Shown piece after piece: positions 1 through 11,341 of a stretch of DNA of 64,000 nt (positions are counted from its first letter, which is position 1; each line of letters starts with the position of its first letter). Origin of the DNA: Saprospiraceae bacterium (lineage in GTDB: Bacteria; Bacteroidota; Bacteroidia; Chitinophagales; Saprospiraceae); assembly GCA_016718205.1 (NCBI GenBank), contig JADKEB010000031.1:186001-250000 (forward strand), written 5' to 3'. The position numbers and the translations under genes are program-made. The notes under the pieces were generated by a model. That model had not been told where the DNA came from and ran no database searches. It saw only the letters and a list, made by a program, of their open reading frames with translations.

Positions 1-1403
1 TCTTTCAGTTTATTTTGATGTACATCATGTTGATACTGGCCGACACCGATGGACTTTGCATCTATTTTGACCAATTCAGCCAATGGATCCAACAGTCTGC
101 GACCTATGGATATGGAGCCTCTTACTGTGACATCTTTGTCAGGAAACTCTTCCCGGGCAACATCCGAAGCTGAATATATAGATGCCCCACTTTCATTTAC
201 GACGTATATTTCTAATTTTGAATCAAATCGTATCCCTGCTACTATACTTTTGGTTTCGCGGGACGCTGTTCCATTGCCTATGGCGATGGCTTTGATATCA
301 TATTTGTACACAAGATTTTTCAAAATAGCGGTTGCTTCACTTACATCATTTTGCGGAGCATGTGGAAAAATAGTGGCATATTCTAAAAAACCACCATTGC
401 TGTCAAGACAAACCACTTTACATCCCGTTCTGAAGCCCGGATCTATGGCAAGCACTTCTTTTTGACCAAGTGGTGCTGCCATCAATAATTGAGACAGATT
501 GACTCCAAAAACTCTGATGGCTTCATCATCAGCTTTTTCTTTGGATTCATTTAATATTTGTGTTTCAATAGATGGAAATATCAGTCTTTTGTATGAGTCT
601 TCTATCGATTCCGAGATCAAATCAGCTTCTATACCATGGGACCTGATGAATTTATTCTCTATCATCTGAAGTGCTCTATCGTCATCTATGCTGATAGACA
701 TTCTGAGTAACTCTTCATTTGAACCGCGATTTATGGCTAAAAACCTATGAGATGGACATTTGTTAAGGACTTCAGAGAACTCAAAATAGTCCTTGTATTT
801 TTCAGCTTCATCTTTCTTTTTAGGTACTACCTTTGATACCAGTACTCCGTGTTTTCTTACGGTATTTCGGAGCATTTCTCTGATGCTCTGATCTTCGCTC
901 ACCCATTCTGCTATGATATCCTTTGCACCACTTACAGCCTCATCTTCGGAACGTATTTTTTCATTCAAATAACGGGATGCAGCACCAAAAATATCAGTTG
1001 CTCTTTGACTCATTATTATTTTAGCAAGTGGTTCAAGGCCATTTTCTCTTGCAACATCGGCTTTAGACTTTTTTCGTTTTTTATAAGGGAGATATAGGTC
1101 TTCTACCTCGTTTGGATCCCATGATGCCAGAATCTTTGCCTTTAGTTCAGGAGTGAGCTTTCCCTGCTCTTCTATAGATTGCAGGATGGACTCTTTTCTG
1201 CTTGCCAGGTCATTCAGTTTTTTATACTGTTTTTGAATGTCGGCAATATTGACTTCATCCAATCCTCCGGTTGCCTCCTTACGATACCTCGATATAAATG
1301 GAATAGTTGATCCCTCATCCAGCAGTTGAATGGTGTTTTTAACTGATGAAGTCGTAAGCCCCAAACTATTGGCAATCATGCGTATAAATTCTGTTTTCTC
1401 CAT
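1..1403 (-). CDS. tex: Tex, S1-domain RNA-binding transcription accessory protein (3' end outside window)
   Basis: The reverse strand reads open from the ATG at 1403 to the window edge, giving about 467 residues of a protein normally about 700-780 long. The N-terminus matches Tex (TIPFISRYRKEATGGLDE at about residues 28-45, then LYLPYKKKRKSKADVARE). The YqgF/RNase-H-like domain begins near residue 317 with LAIDPGFRTGCKVV. The C-terminal HhH and S1 domains lie outside the window. Tex is a nucleic-acid-binding factor affecting transcription in many bacteria. The reading frame is intact throughout, unlike many neighbours. Family assignment is from recognised sequence and the length is truncated only by the window. 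Confidence 0.93.
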   Translation of the reverse strand, partial: MEKTEFIRMIANSLGLTTSSVKNTIQLLDEGSTIPFISRYRKEATGGLDEVNIADIQKQYKKLNDLASRKESILQSIEEQGKLTPELKAKILASWDPNEVEDLYLPYKKRKKSKADVARENGLEPLAKIIMSQRATDIFGAASRYLNEKIRSEDEAVSGAKDIIAEWVSEDQSIREMLRNTVRKHGVLVSKVVPKKKDEAEKYKDYFEFSEVLNKCPSHRFLAINRGSNEELLRMSISIDDDRALQMIENKFIRSHGIEADLISESIEDSYKRLIFPSIETQILNESKEKADDEAIRVFGVNLSQLLMAAPLGQKEVLAIDPGFRTGCKVVCLDSNGGFLEYATIFPHAPQNDVSEATAILKNLVYKYDIKAIAIGNGTASRETKSIVAGIRFDSKLEIYVVNESGASIYSASDVAREEFPDKDVTVRGSISIGRRLLDPLAELVKIDAKSIGVGQYQHDVHQNKLK

Positions 1404-1458
1404 TTTTTAAGGGGTAGGAATTATGGTTTAAGTATTATGCAGTAAAGGACAGAAGCCT

Positions 1459-2449
1459 TTAGCTCATGCTGGCATCTTTGTTTTTATACTCCATATATAG
1501 AACAATAGCAAAACCAATTACCATCGCTACCAATGTCATTGCCAGTTTTGGAGACGCCATCCAGTAATCTGACGGTAGGACATTTGATTCCTTTAGTATT
1601 TTTATCATTTCAGGGTCAAAAGATTTCAGTTGAGCTAATGAATTTACATCTGATGCCAGACCTTTGTTTTTATCTACCACTACACTGACATTGCGCCAAG
1701 GCCATATTTTGTATAATGAACCGATGAGGAAGCCAGTGAGGAGCACAAAAGTATTTTCTCGATAATGAGTAAATAACCACGAAAGAAGGCGCGAAAACCA
1801 CATAATGCCGATAATACAACCAGCAGCAAAAATGGCAATAATGTACATACTCTGAGTATCAAAGTCTGTCATGATTTTTTTAAGAGAAGGAATGATCAGT
1901 GTATACATACCCATGAGTAAAAGCATAAAACTACCTGAAACACCAGGTAGAATAAATGCCGAGATGGCTATCATGCCGGCAAGGAAAATATAAAGTGGAT
2001 GTGTACTTCCTTCAGCAGGTGTGATGACAGACACAATGATCGCCAGAGCAGCTCCTGATATCAATGCCATGACTTTGAATACATCCCATTTGCTGGTGTG
2101 TTTGCCAATAAGAATAGCGGAAGCCATCACTAAACCAAAGAAAAAGCCCCACAACGGCTCTGGGTAATGTTCCATCATCCAGGTGATGGCAAAATTCCGA
2201 ATACGATACCAACAACCATACCACTAAACAGGCTAAGCAAAAAACCATCCATTAATCTTGTCCCAAATATCTTTGAACCGACCCTTCATTAGCATTCCTA
2301 ATTAGCTCAATATCAAAAGATTTTATGGAGTTGAGCAGGTCTTCATATATGCCTGAAATAAAAGCTATAGTGCCACCTGATACACCCGGTATCACTTCAG
2401 CTATACCCATAGCGGTTCCCTTTAGGGCAGTAGAAAAATTATAATTCAT
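1459..2449 (-). CDS. DUF368 polyprenyl-phosphate-transporter-like membrane protein, two frameshifts
   Basis: Three reading-frame pieces make one DUF368 protein. The first (2449-2252) begins with KGTAMGIAEVIPGVSGGT. A middle piece (about 2275-2190) reads RLMDGFLLSLFSGMVVGIVFG in another frame. The third (about 2190-1459) has PLWGFFFGLV and the second internal repeat ILPGVSGSFMLLL. The two PGVSGG/PGVSGS repeats and many hydrophobic helices are the DUF368 signature. Some family members have recently been linked to undecaprenyl-phosphate recycling across the membrane; that role here is inferred. Frameshifts fall near 2265 and 2190. The total span (about 330 residues) is normal for the family, so I read the breaks as consensus errors. 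Confidence 0.85.
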
Positions 2450-2476
2450 TGTATTATAATTGATTGATTTTAATAA

Positions 2477-3750
2477 CTAATTGTCGTGTGGTCTTGCTTT
2501 GATTTTACTGTCGGGAACAATCGGTTCTTCTTTTATTTTTACTACTGCATCTTCAGAAGTAATGACAGGCTGTCCGGCGTTGACCCAGGCTGTATAAATG
2601 AGTGATCCCACCGCATGAATTGACGATCTCATCTGATCTTCCACCATAGATCCTAAAGCTTTGGTATATGCATCAGTATATTCAGGACATTGGATTCGGA
2701 GTGTTACACCAAGTCGTTCGTCATAACAATACTGCTGATCTGAATCAAAAACTTTACTTAATCTCTTTTCTACAGCTAGCACACTGTCGAGGTGACCATG
2801 TGCTTTGATGATGATGTTCCAAATATAATCTCTAGTATTTTCTATATAATCTGCTTTTCCGACAAAAAAATCATACTCCTTTTCTGCAAAAAGTTCTGGT
2901 ACTCTGGATTCCCAAAAAGCATGAATGCCTACCTGATCTGTAAGTTGACCGTTATAATTGATAGTGGTGTGCAAAGGACATGTGCATCACTGATATAATG
3001 TCCAAACTCAGCAGAAATACGAAGTATAGTAGCTTTATCTTTATTTTCAAATGCTTTGGTCAATTTGTAAAGGGTCGCTTCAAGATGATAAGGGACTATA
3101 CCATGCTCTGAAAAATGGTCTTCAATCAATACATCCACTTTGTTGGCTCTGAAATAAGAAGTATTAAACAATTCATCCAGGTCATACCCTGAAAGCCGCC
3201 ATTCATCCTCATAATACATTGGTTTCACTACCTTTTTCCAGTACTTCACAAAAGTAGGGTAATCCATCCTGAGGATCACACCGCCAATGTAATCTGTAGT
3301 AAAAAAGATGCTGTCATTGGTTATTTTTTTTTCAAAATACACTGAGTCTTTACCAGTGATCAACATGACTTTGCAATGTTTGATGATAGCTTCTTCAAAG
3401 TCGCGGGGCACATTTGGAAAAGGTATTTTGTCCCACATATCTATATCAATATAGTGCCTGACTCCTTCATGTTTGGTAGCATAGCGACGTTTGTCAGGAT
3501 CGACAGCATGCTCTGCCATGTAATCAATATTTTTTTTGAAAAAGCCAATAAGTTCGGGAGGCATAGTAAATACGGCCATTCTATTGATAAGCCGATGGCC
3601 GTAGAATCCCCATACATCATCACATACCGGCTTTGAAAAAGCAAGTAATATGATAGTCAGAGAAAAGAGTGAAAGTAATTTGAAATTTATCTTCATCCTC
3701 AATAATTCGGGCACAAGATATTGAGAATTCTTCAATTTGTTAGCATCCAT
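2477..3750 (-). CDS. Zinc-dependent S1/P1-nuclease / phospholipase C-like secreted protein, one frameshift
   Basis: The N-terminal piece runs from 3750, or more likely from the ATG at 3696, which places a hydrophobic signal segment at the start. The mature part begins WGFYGHRLINRMAVF, where the Trp and His fit the zinc-ligand pattern of P1/S1 nucleases. It carries HYIDIDMWDKIPF and later GHYISDAHV. The frame then changes near 2975 and continues with LHTTINYNGQLTDQ and GIHAFWESRVPELF to the stop at 2477. Together these give the Bacteroidota zinc-dependent phospholipase C/P1 family, about 400 residues, with the HYIxDxHxPLH metal motif exactly at the break. Whether the substrate is nucleic acid or phospholipid cannot be told. 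The single break looks like an indel error. Confidence 0.75.
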
Positions 3751-3941
3751 TGAAACTGTTTAATCACTTCTTTATCCGTAGTAAACAGCCTTGTCTGAAA
3801 GAGCTCCATTATTTAGTTTGGTATCGGTTAGGTTTATTTTAATGTGGCGATCTTGATTTTGATGTACAAAAATAAATAATTTGAATAGAAACGACAAAAA
3901 GTATTATTTTTACCAACTTTTCAGAAGCTCAAAAAACTCCG

Positions 3942-5111
3942 ATGTTTAAACCCAGAGATATTTTTATTATTTTATTGTTTCTAATATCCGAAAAATCAAA
4001 CTGCCAAACGCTCTATGGGACGGATAATTATATCGAATACAGTGTAGGGAAAACTACCAATCATGATCAGCGTTCCACATGGAGGAAATATAGCACCGTC
4101 TTTCATACCGGACAGAAAGTGCAACAATCCTACTACTGTCACTGATGCGAATACTATAGACTTGGCTATGAAAATGGATAGCATTTTTAAAGTTAAAACT
4201 GATTGCAGTCCGCATGTCATCTACTGTCGGCTCAGAAGGACCAAACTGGATGCTAATAGAAATATCTCTGATGGTGCTTGTGGAAATTCTGTAGCCTTCA
4301 CAGCCTGGCAAGAATTTCATCATTTTATAGATACTGCCAGACTTGTGATACAGCAAAAATATGCCAATAAGGCTTTTTACTTTGATCTCCACGGCCATGG
4401 AAATCCAAACCAAAGAATTGAACTGGGCTATCTGTTACGAGCCAATGAGCTGGAACTGAGCGATGAAACATTAAACCAATCTCAATACATAGCATCCAGC
4501 TCTATTCAAAATTTAGTAAAAAACAATTTTTCCAAATTATCACATGCTCAGTTACTGCGAGGACAGCATGCATTCGGTAGTATGCTGGAAAAGAGATTTT
4601 ATCCTGCTGTGCCAAGTCAAAATGATCCCAGACCAGGGCTGACATCAGGATACTTCAGTGGAGGTTACAATACAGCAAATCATACATGTTACAATCCAAA
4701 CCTTGATATCAATGGCGTTCAGGTCGAATGTAACTTCTCAAATGTACGGGATAATGAAAAAACAGGATCGCTTTTGCAGAAGCTTTTGTTGAGTCAGTCA
4801 TCGAATATATGCTGACACATTTTAATATTGATATTAAGAAATGTTCGGAACTCACTAATGTCACTTCGGCGCAGACAGAACAGATATTATGTTACCCAAC
4901 CGTTGTGAGTACCAATGATATTATAAAAATATATAATGCATCAGAAAATGTGAATGTATCGTGGTTTGATATCAAAGGCACGATGCTCAAAAATAATGAA
5001 ATTCATGGAAATGAGATTTCAATACCTGACAATTTGCAACCTGGCATCTACTTTCTGAAAATACAGGATGGTACAAAACAAGTAACTCAGAAAATCATCA
5101 TATCACATTAA
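3942..5111 (+). CDS. Secreted N-formylglutamate-amidohydrolase-like protein with T9SS sorting domain, two frameshifts
   Basis: The piece starting at 3942 has a signal-peptide-like start (MFKPRDIFIILLFLIS). The frame shifts near 4055, after which ISVPHGGNIAPSFIPDR, LRRTKLDANRN and FYFDLHGHGNPNQRIELG give the metal-site and Arg/Asn pattern of the N-formylglutamate amidohydrolase superfamily. A second shift near 4765 restores IAFAEAFVESVIEYMLTHFN. The last 70 or so residues (GIYFLKIQDGTKQVTQKIII) are a classic type IX secretion C-terminal sorting domain. So the protein is probably exported across the outer membrane and released or anchored by T9SS. The substrate is unknown: a secreted form is unlikely to serve histidine degradation, and an amidase on an extracellular N-acyl or peptide substrate is possible. 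Confidence 0.65.
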
Positions 5112-5147
5112 AGAAATTCATTATATAATATCAAAAATAGTAGTCGA

Positions 5148-6698
5148 TTGAAACCAGCTCATATTATTTTTACCTTATTCATCATGGCCACTTTTAGTGC
5201 TTGCACAGCCAGCAAAAACAATTTTTCAAAAAACACTAAACCCAACATTATCTATATTTTGGCAGATGATTTGGGTTTCGGTGAGTTGGGGATCTATGGT
5301 CAGGACAAGATAGAAACGCCCAATCTGGATGAATTGTGCAGAAAAGGAAAAATCTTTAAGCAGCATTATTCCAGCGCTCCTGTTTGTGCTCCTGCCAGAT
5401 ATATGTTACTCACAGGAAAACACTCAGGGCATTCGTATATCAGAGGTAATGACGAATGGCGGGAACGAGGGGAAGTCTGGGATTTTAAACAGGCAGTGCT
5501 AGACTCTACTCTGGAAGGTCAAAGGCCCATGCCTGAAAGTGAAATATTATTCCCTTCCATCTTACAAAAAAATGGCTATACCACCAGTCTTTTTGGCAAG
5601 TGGGGACTTGGGGCACCTCATACCAATTCTATTCCTACAAAAATGGGATTTGATTATTTCTATGGATACAACTGTCAGAGACAGGCTCATACATATTATC
5701 CTGTTCATCTATACGAAAATGAATCAAGAGTTTATTTGAACAATACTCTCGTCATACCCAATACCAAACTACATGAAAATGATGACAGAGCTAAAGCAGA
5801 ATCATATGCCCCTTTCAACCAAAAGGACTACGCACCGGATCTTATGTTTGATAAAATGCTGAATTTTATTGATAAGAATAGGGATAAACCACATTTTGTG
5901 TTCTGGGCGACACCAATTCCACACAATCCTATCCAGGCACCCGAAAAATGGGTCAACTACTATGAAAAGAAATTCGGAAAAGAAACACCATATCTGGGTC
6001 AAAATGGATATTTCCCGCATCCATCCCCACGGGCCGGCTATGCAGCTCAGATTTCATACCTGGATGAACAGGTAGGCAAATTGGTGGCACACCTGAAAGA
6101 GTCAGGTTTGTACGATAACACCGTCATTTTATTTTCATCAGACAATGGGGCTACATTTTCAGGAGGTACAGATGCTGCCTTTTTCAATAGCAACGGGTCA
6201 CATGATGAGATGTACGGAAAAGGAAAAGGTTTTTTATATGAAGGCGGTATCAAAGTACCTTTTATAGTTCATTGGCCAAATAAAGTAAAACCAGGTGTCA
6301 ACAGCACTTTGGTGTCTTCTCAATATGATATGTTTGCTACCATTTTGGAAATCGCTGGGGTCGATCACAATCATCCTACTGATGGACTCAGTCTTTGTCC
6401 TTCTATATTTGACAAAGGTACTCAAAAACAACATGATTTTTTGTTTTGGGTTTTTCCCGAATATGGAGGTCAGGTGGCTATCAGAATGAAGCATTGGAAG
6501 CTGGTACGCCAAAATCTCAAAGACCCTAAAAATAAGCCTACCCTGGAGCTGTATAATTTGTCTGTTGATCCAAATGAAAAAGTAAATGTTGTTGCCAGGT
6601 ATCCGGAAATCATTCAAAAAATGAGTGAAATATTCCAACGTGAGCACACACCGGCGGAGATAGAAAGCTTTAAGATTCCATGGATAGAAAAGGGTTAA
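5148..6698 (+). CDS. Arylsulfatase-family lipoprotein
   Basis: This 516-residue sulfatase is intact. The TTG at 5148 is taken as start because it gives a complete lipoprotein signal ending TFSACT, with Cys19 as the lipid anchor. PNIIYILADDLGFGELG holds the two metal-binding Asp. CAPARYMLLTG (Cys80) is the CxPxR sulfatase signature whose Cys is oxidised to formylglycine. GKWGLG and DNGATFSGG are later metal/active-site segments. The substrate is not identifiable. Homologous lipoprotein sulfatases in Bacteroidota act on sulfated polysaccharides or aryl sulfates in the periplasm or at the surface. No anaerobic sulfatase maturase lies nearby. Its neighbours are unrelated, and only 15 bases separate it from the convergent gene at 6714. 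Confidence 0.9.
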   Translation: MKPAHIIFTLFIMATFSACTASKNNFSKNTKPNIIYILADDLGFGELGIYGQDKIETPNLDELCRKGKIFKQHYSSAPVCAPARYMLLTGKHSGHSYIRGNDEWRERGEVWDFKQAVLDSTLEGQRPMPESEILFPSILQKNGYTTSLFGKWGLGAPHTNSIPTKMGFDYFYGYNCQRQAHTYYPVHLYENESRVYLNNTLVIPNTKLHENDDRAKAESYAPFNQKDYAPDLMFDKMLNFIDKNRDKPHFVFWATPIPHNPIQAPEKWVNYYEKKFGKETPYLGQNGYFPHPSPRAGYAAQISYLDEQVGKLVAHLKESGLYDNTVILFSSDNGATFSGGTDAAFFNSNGSHDEMYGKGKGFLYEGGIKVPFIVHWPNKVKPGVNSTLVSSQYDMFATILEIAGVDHNHPTDGLSLCPSIFDKGTQKQHDFLFWVFPEYGGQVAIRMKHWKLVRQNLKDPKNKPTLELYNLSVDPNEKVNVVARYPEIIQKMSEIFQREHTPAEIESFKIPWIEKG

Positions 6699-6713
6699 CG
6701 AGGCAAGAGTAAC

Positions 6714-6998
6714 TTATTTCCTTCTTAGCCCCATTTTGTTGGCCATATTTCTGAGGTAATTGGTAAAAAATCGAAACTGACCAAAAGGAATACTAATCAG
6801 AATCACACACATTGGCCATAAAATAGTTACCAATGGCACATAAAGTATCCAATACCAAACAGATTCTTCATCCAAAGCATAATGCAGAATCTGGCTGCCT
6901 AATCTGGCACATAGACTTCCACCTAAAGCAAAAGTGGTAAATATCAGTAAAAACTGCCACCAACTGACCTTCCATTTTTCTTTTAATCTTTTAAACAT
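6714..6998 (-). CDS. DUF6787-type small membrane protein
   Basis: A 94-residue protein with basic ends (MFKRLKEKWKVSWWQ...NKMGLRRK) and two hydrophobic segments, about residues 16-40 and 46-72. The KWKVSWWQ start followed by a glycine-rich first helix (FALGGSL) resembles the DUF6787 family common in Bacteroidota; I recognise it by pattern only. No function is known. It follows the ABC ATPase gene on the same strand with about 10 bases between their ends, so the two are probably co-transcribed. Confidence 0.65.
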   Translation of the reverse strand: MFKRLKEKWKVSWWQFLLIFTTFALGGSLCARLGSQILHYALDEESVWYWILYVPLVTILWPMCVILISIPFGQFRFFTNYLRNMANKMGLRRK

Positions 6999-7008
6999 CT
7001 ATAATTCA

Positions 7009-7900
7009 TTATGCTTTTGACGTGATTTCCAAAAACTCCGTTTCAAGACGCTTCTTTCTTGCCACAAAATGGGTCAAAGCAAACCCTGATCAAAAAAGCC
7101 ATTTGATTGATAACACTATGATCTTCATCCTTATCAATGAGAATTTCTATGATCTTTCCATTTAAATCCAATCTTTTCACAAACGGAAGATCTGCCAAAA
7201 ATGTTTTTAATTTATTCATATCATTTGCCGCCAATTCAACAGTAATATCACTATTGATGATAGATCCTACAGGTCCTGTAGCTAATAAAAATCCTTTTTT
7301 GATGATGGCTACATGAGTACAAATCTTTTCCACTTCATCCAGAATATGAGACGCCATGATGACAGTTTTTCCTGATCTTGCTATTTTCTGCAGGATTTCC
7401 CTTACTTCAGCTATTCCTTGTGGATCGAGCCCATTGGTTGGTTCGTCAAATATCAAAACTTCAGGATCTCCGATCAGTGTTGCAGCAATCGCCAACCTTT
7501 GTTTCATCCCAAGTGAAAAAGTACTGAATTTTGATTTCCTTCTTTCTTTAAGATTTACGAGGGTTAGCAGTTCATCAAAATTGGCATTGTTGTCGTTTTT
7601 TATGTGTCTGATGATTTCGAGATTTTCATCCGCATTGAGATAAGGATAAAAATTGGGCGTTTCAAGAATGGCTCCTATTTTGAGCCTGTGCTTCTCCCCG
7701 TACACTCCGTCAAACCACTCGAAATCACCGCTGTCCTGCTTTAGTATGCCAAGTATGATACCAAGTGTGGTTGTTTTACCACTGCCGTTTGGTCCCAGCA
7801 GACCATAAATGTTTCCAGCTTCTATGGTGATGTTCAAGTCGTTAAGTGCTTTTACTCTTCCGTATGATTTTGAAAGATGATTGATTGTTAGTACAGGCAT
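7009..7900 (-). CDS. ABC transporter ATP-binding protein, 3' frameshifts
   Basis: ABC-2-type exporter ATPase. The ATG at 7900 (MPVLTINHLSKSYGR) is preferred over an upstream ATG at 7927. Walker A is GPNGSGKTT, the signature is FSLGMKQRLAIA, Walker B is EVLIFDEPTNGLDP, and the H-loop is ASHILDE. The first frame stops at 7043, but after indels near 7090 the other frame reads LTHFVARKKRLETEFLEITS to a stop at 7009, which is how this family normally ends (about 297 residues). The ABC permease partner is not in the window beside it, so the transported substrate is unknown. Confidence 0.85.
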
Positions 7901-8060
7901 ATTTTTGAGCGTGATGATTGACTGCAAAACTACAACTATAAATGCAGTGAATCCTTATTTTATGGACGAATGATAGTGAAAAAAATACTAATGTGCAAAT
8001 AAACAAAACTTCGAAACTCATTTGATTTGCAATATTCACTTCACTTGTTACCTTTATGGC

Positions 8061-8874
8061 ATGAATTGGTTTCGGGCAAAGGCATTTATCAGATATTATT
8101 TTAAAGCAGTTAAAAAGTTCAATACACATTCTCCATTTCTGTATGACTTTGTCAATACCATTTTGGATACAAATAAAAATTATTATGTTTTGACATTATT
8201 GAAGCCCACAGAAAAACCCTTTTGAAATCTGAAAAAACTTTGCAAATTAATGATTTTGGGGCTGGTTCTAAGATGTTTGCATCCAATAAAAAACTGGTAT
8301 CTGAAATTGCAAAATCTTCTCTTTCTTCCGTAAGCAAATGCAGGATTTTGTTTAATCTGGTTCTGAATTTCAAATGCAAAAACATCCTTGAACTGGGTAC
8401 ATCTCTGGGGATTTCTTCTTCATATTTGGCTTCAACCGGCGAGTCAAATCATGTTTATACACTTGAAGGAGATACAACCATTGCTGAATTGGCTAAAAGC
8501 ACACATCAATCCCTCGGTTTAAAAAACATTGAAGTTTATACAGGAAAGTTTATTGATACACTTCCTGATATTTTGAATACGATGGAGCGCGTTGATTTTG
8601 TCTTTTTGGATGGTCATCATCAGGAGCAAGCTACATTGGACTATTTGGAATTGGTCATGCAAAAATGTCATGAGCATAGCATCATCATAGTGGATGATAT
8701 ATATTGGTCTGAGGGTATGTCCAAAGCCCTGGAAAAATCAAAAAAGACCTGATGTAACACTGACTATAGACCTGTTTGACATTGGAGTTGTCTTTTCTGA
8801 AGCAATTATCAAAAGAAAATATTACATATATACCATATCATTACAAGCCATGGAAGATAGGATTATTTGGTTGA
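8061..8874 (+). CDS. Class I SAM-dependent O-methyltransferase-like protein, frameshifted
   Basis: It starts at the ATG at 8061 (MNWFRAKAFIRYYFKAVKKF). The frame changes near 8220 and continues with INDFGAGSKMFASNKK and the SAM-binding ILELGTSLGISSSYLA, followed by VYTLEGD and FVFLDGHHQEQ. The acidic DDIYW segment fits the catechol-O-methyltransferase fold. Two further shifts near 8745 and 8800 restore a tail reading YIPYHYKPWKIGLFG with a stop at 8874. The total of about 270 residues is normal. The substrate is unknown. The last 25 bases overlap the start of the GH31 gene. Confidence 0.7.
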
Positions 8875-11242
8875 AAGGCAAAAGCTGCATCCGATTGTTG
8901 TCATCAGGTGCTTTTATTGTTATCCTTATTTTAGTTTTTATAAATTTTTCACTTGCTCAAAAAGGCGATAAACCAACTGAAAGTCCTTCCTTACAATGAA
9001 AATATTGTAAAACTCATCTACCAGCCATCTGGATATCTGACATCAGAAAACATCAGTGATGCAGTCATCCTGAAACCAGTAAAGCATACAAAAATTCCAT
9101 ATGAAATTTTCGGAAATGAAATCATCATAGGAGATAAAACAAAAGTTTCAGTCAATTATCACGTGGCAGTCAATGGATTTAAAGGATTTTCTATTGGCCT
9201 TTCAGGCGATGAAAAAATATACGGAGGCGGAGAAAGAGCCTTGCCATTAAACAGACGTGGCTATAGTTTCAATTTGCACAATAATCCCTGGTATGGCTAT
9301 GAAAACGGCGCAGACAATCTCAACTATTCTGTCCCTTTTTTTCAATCTTCTCTTGGCTACGGAATATTTTTTGATAACCCATCTTCAGGACAGGCAGACA
9401 TCGGCAAATCAGCTGAAGACAAAATGCATGTCACTTTCTCAAGCGGGGAATTGAATGTGTATATCATTTTTGGAAAGACACCAGAAAAGATACTTAGTCA
9501 ATACCATCTTCTGACGGGAAAACAAGGTCTGCCACCGAGATGGACTTTGGGTAATTTTATGAGCAGATTTGGGTACTCCAGTGAAAAACAGGTTCTGGAG
9601 ATAGCAAAAACAATGGAGGTCGAAAAATCCCTTGATGGGGTTATCATGACTTGTTTTGGTTTGGAGACAGCATCAAGAGGGGGCCGGGTAATCTGGAATG
9701 GGTCAATAAGTCTAGCATGACCCGGCAGGTATGATAAAAAGCTTAAAGAAAAAATAAAAAAACGGTACTCATTACTGAGCCTTTGTCCTGAAAACATCGT
9801 TGAATTATGAAGTTTCAAAAAAAATATCACGCAACAGACCTTGATTGGTCATCCTTTTGTCCTTACAGATTTTTACTTTGGATTAGGGGACTGATCGACA
9901 TTTTCAGAAAAGATGCTGCCAAGTGGTTTTGGGAAAAACATGATCAACAAAACAAAATTGTGTGGCTGCATGGTGGGGCACCTTGAAGAACCTGAAAAAC
10001 ATCCATCAGATATGTTGCACAATCTTTCAGATTTAGGCTACAAAAGACGTTTTAAAGCCAATGAAGTACATAACTTATATGGTCACTACTGGACTAAAAT
10101 GCTTTATGAGAAGTATAGTAAACATTACCCGGATACACGACTTTTTAGTCTCAACAGAAGTGGTTTTGCAGGTAGTCAAAGATACAATATCATACCATGG
10201 AGTGGTGATGTCTCCAGCTGGAGTGGTTTTAAGGCACAATTGCCATTGATGTTGGGTATGAGCATGAGCGGAATACCTTACATACACTCTGATGCCGGTG
10301 GATTCGCTGGTGGATCCGGAGATTATGAACTCTATATCCGGTGGTTACAGTTTTCAGCATTTACGCCTATACTCAGACCCCACGGCACTGCTTTGTTCGA
10401 GCTGGATCCTGCTGCTTACAGTTTCCCATCTGAACCTGCCTTGATGCCGGAACCGTACAAATCTATGGCAAGAGACGTCATTCAGATGCGATACAAATTG
10501 CTGCCATACAATTATACGCTTGCTTATCAACAGGCAACACATGGAAAGCTCTTTAGTTTCACCATTGTATTATGCATTTCCCAATGATAAAAATGCTGAA
10601 CATATCGAAGACCAGTATATGTGGGGTGAAAACATCATGGTTGTCCCAGTTACAGATAAAGGTGCTATTTCAAAGGAATGCCTTTTGCCTGAGGGGAAGT
10701 GGTATGAGTTGAACTTTAATCAATCGAAAGGCGAAAGAGCCATTGAAAAGTCCGTGGTAATACCAGCATTGCTTGGAAGACCTATCCTTTTTTGTAAAAG
10801 CGGAAGTTTTATACCTATCGTAGACAAGTCAGGGACATCTACAGAAGATTATACCAATGATACATTGACAGTCCACTATTATTTGATAGCAAGAAGAGTA
10901 GCAATACACTTTTCAATGATGATGGATGGAGCAAATCATCTCTTAAAATGATAATTTTGAATTGCTTACTTTTCAGCTAATCCTCAAGCAGAGCAATTGT
11001 CCATTACATTACAATTAAAAAGGAAAAAAATTTCCAAAAAGAACACAACCGCGGCATATCATATTTGTGATCCATGGAAATGATGATCTTATGTATTCAC
11101 AACCAGGATCATCAAAAAGTATAAAAGACAAAGCCCCGTTAAATAATAGCAGATGCTCAATTGACATGATCCAAAACAAATGAGCATTCTATTGACTAAA
11201 AGTGAAATCTTATACATAACCATAGATGACAGCAGGCTTTAA
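8850..11242 (+). CDS. Glycoside hydrolase family 31 (alpha-glucosidase-like), heavily frameshifted
   Basis: Pieces in all three frames assemble into one GH31 enzyme of about 797 residues. The ATG at 8850 gives a hydrophobic signal segment (FIVILILVFINFSLAQ). GGGERALPLNRRG and LPPRWTLGNFMSRFGYSSE mark the family. The catalytic region near 9950-10000 is scrambled by indels but can be read as a WWGDLEEPEKHPSD-like string, the nucleophile region. Next come LFSLNRSGFAGSQRY, WSGDVSSWSGFKAQLPLML, and YIHSDAGGFAGG with the acid/base region. The C-terminal part ends ILYITIDDSRL at 11242. At least six indels interrupt it. It is probably a periplasmic or outer-membrane alpha-glycosidase; specificity is unknown. 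Confidence 0.75.
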
Positions 11243-11341
11243 TCTACTATGGTTAATGTAATGTAAGAAATGCTCATATCGAAGTTTGACAACCATACTA
11301 TTGGAAAGTCAATCGATGGAGAAAAGAGCTGAAAATAGTCA

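Noticed and set aside
849..1097. 82-codon plus-strand frame near the left edge
   Set aside because: Antisense shadow of tex.
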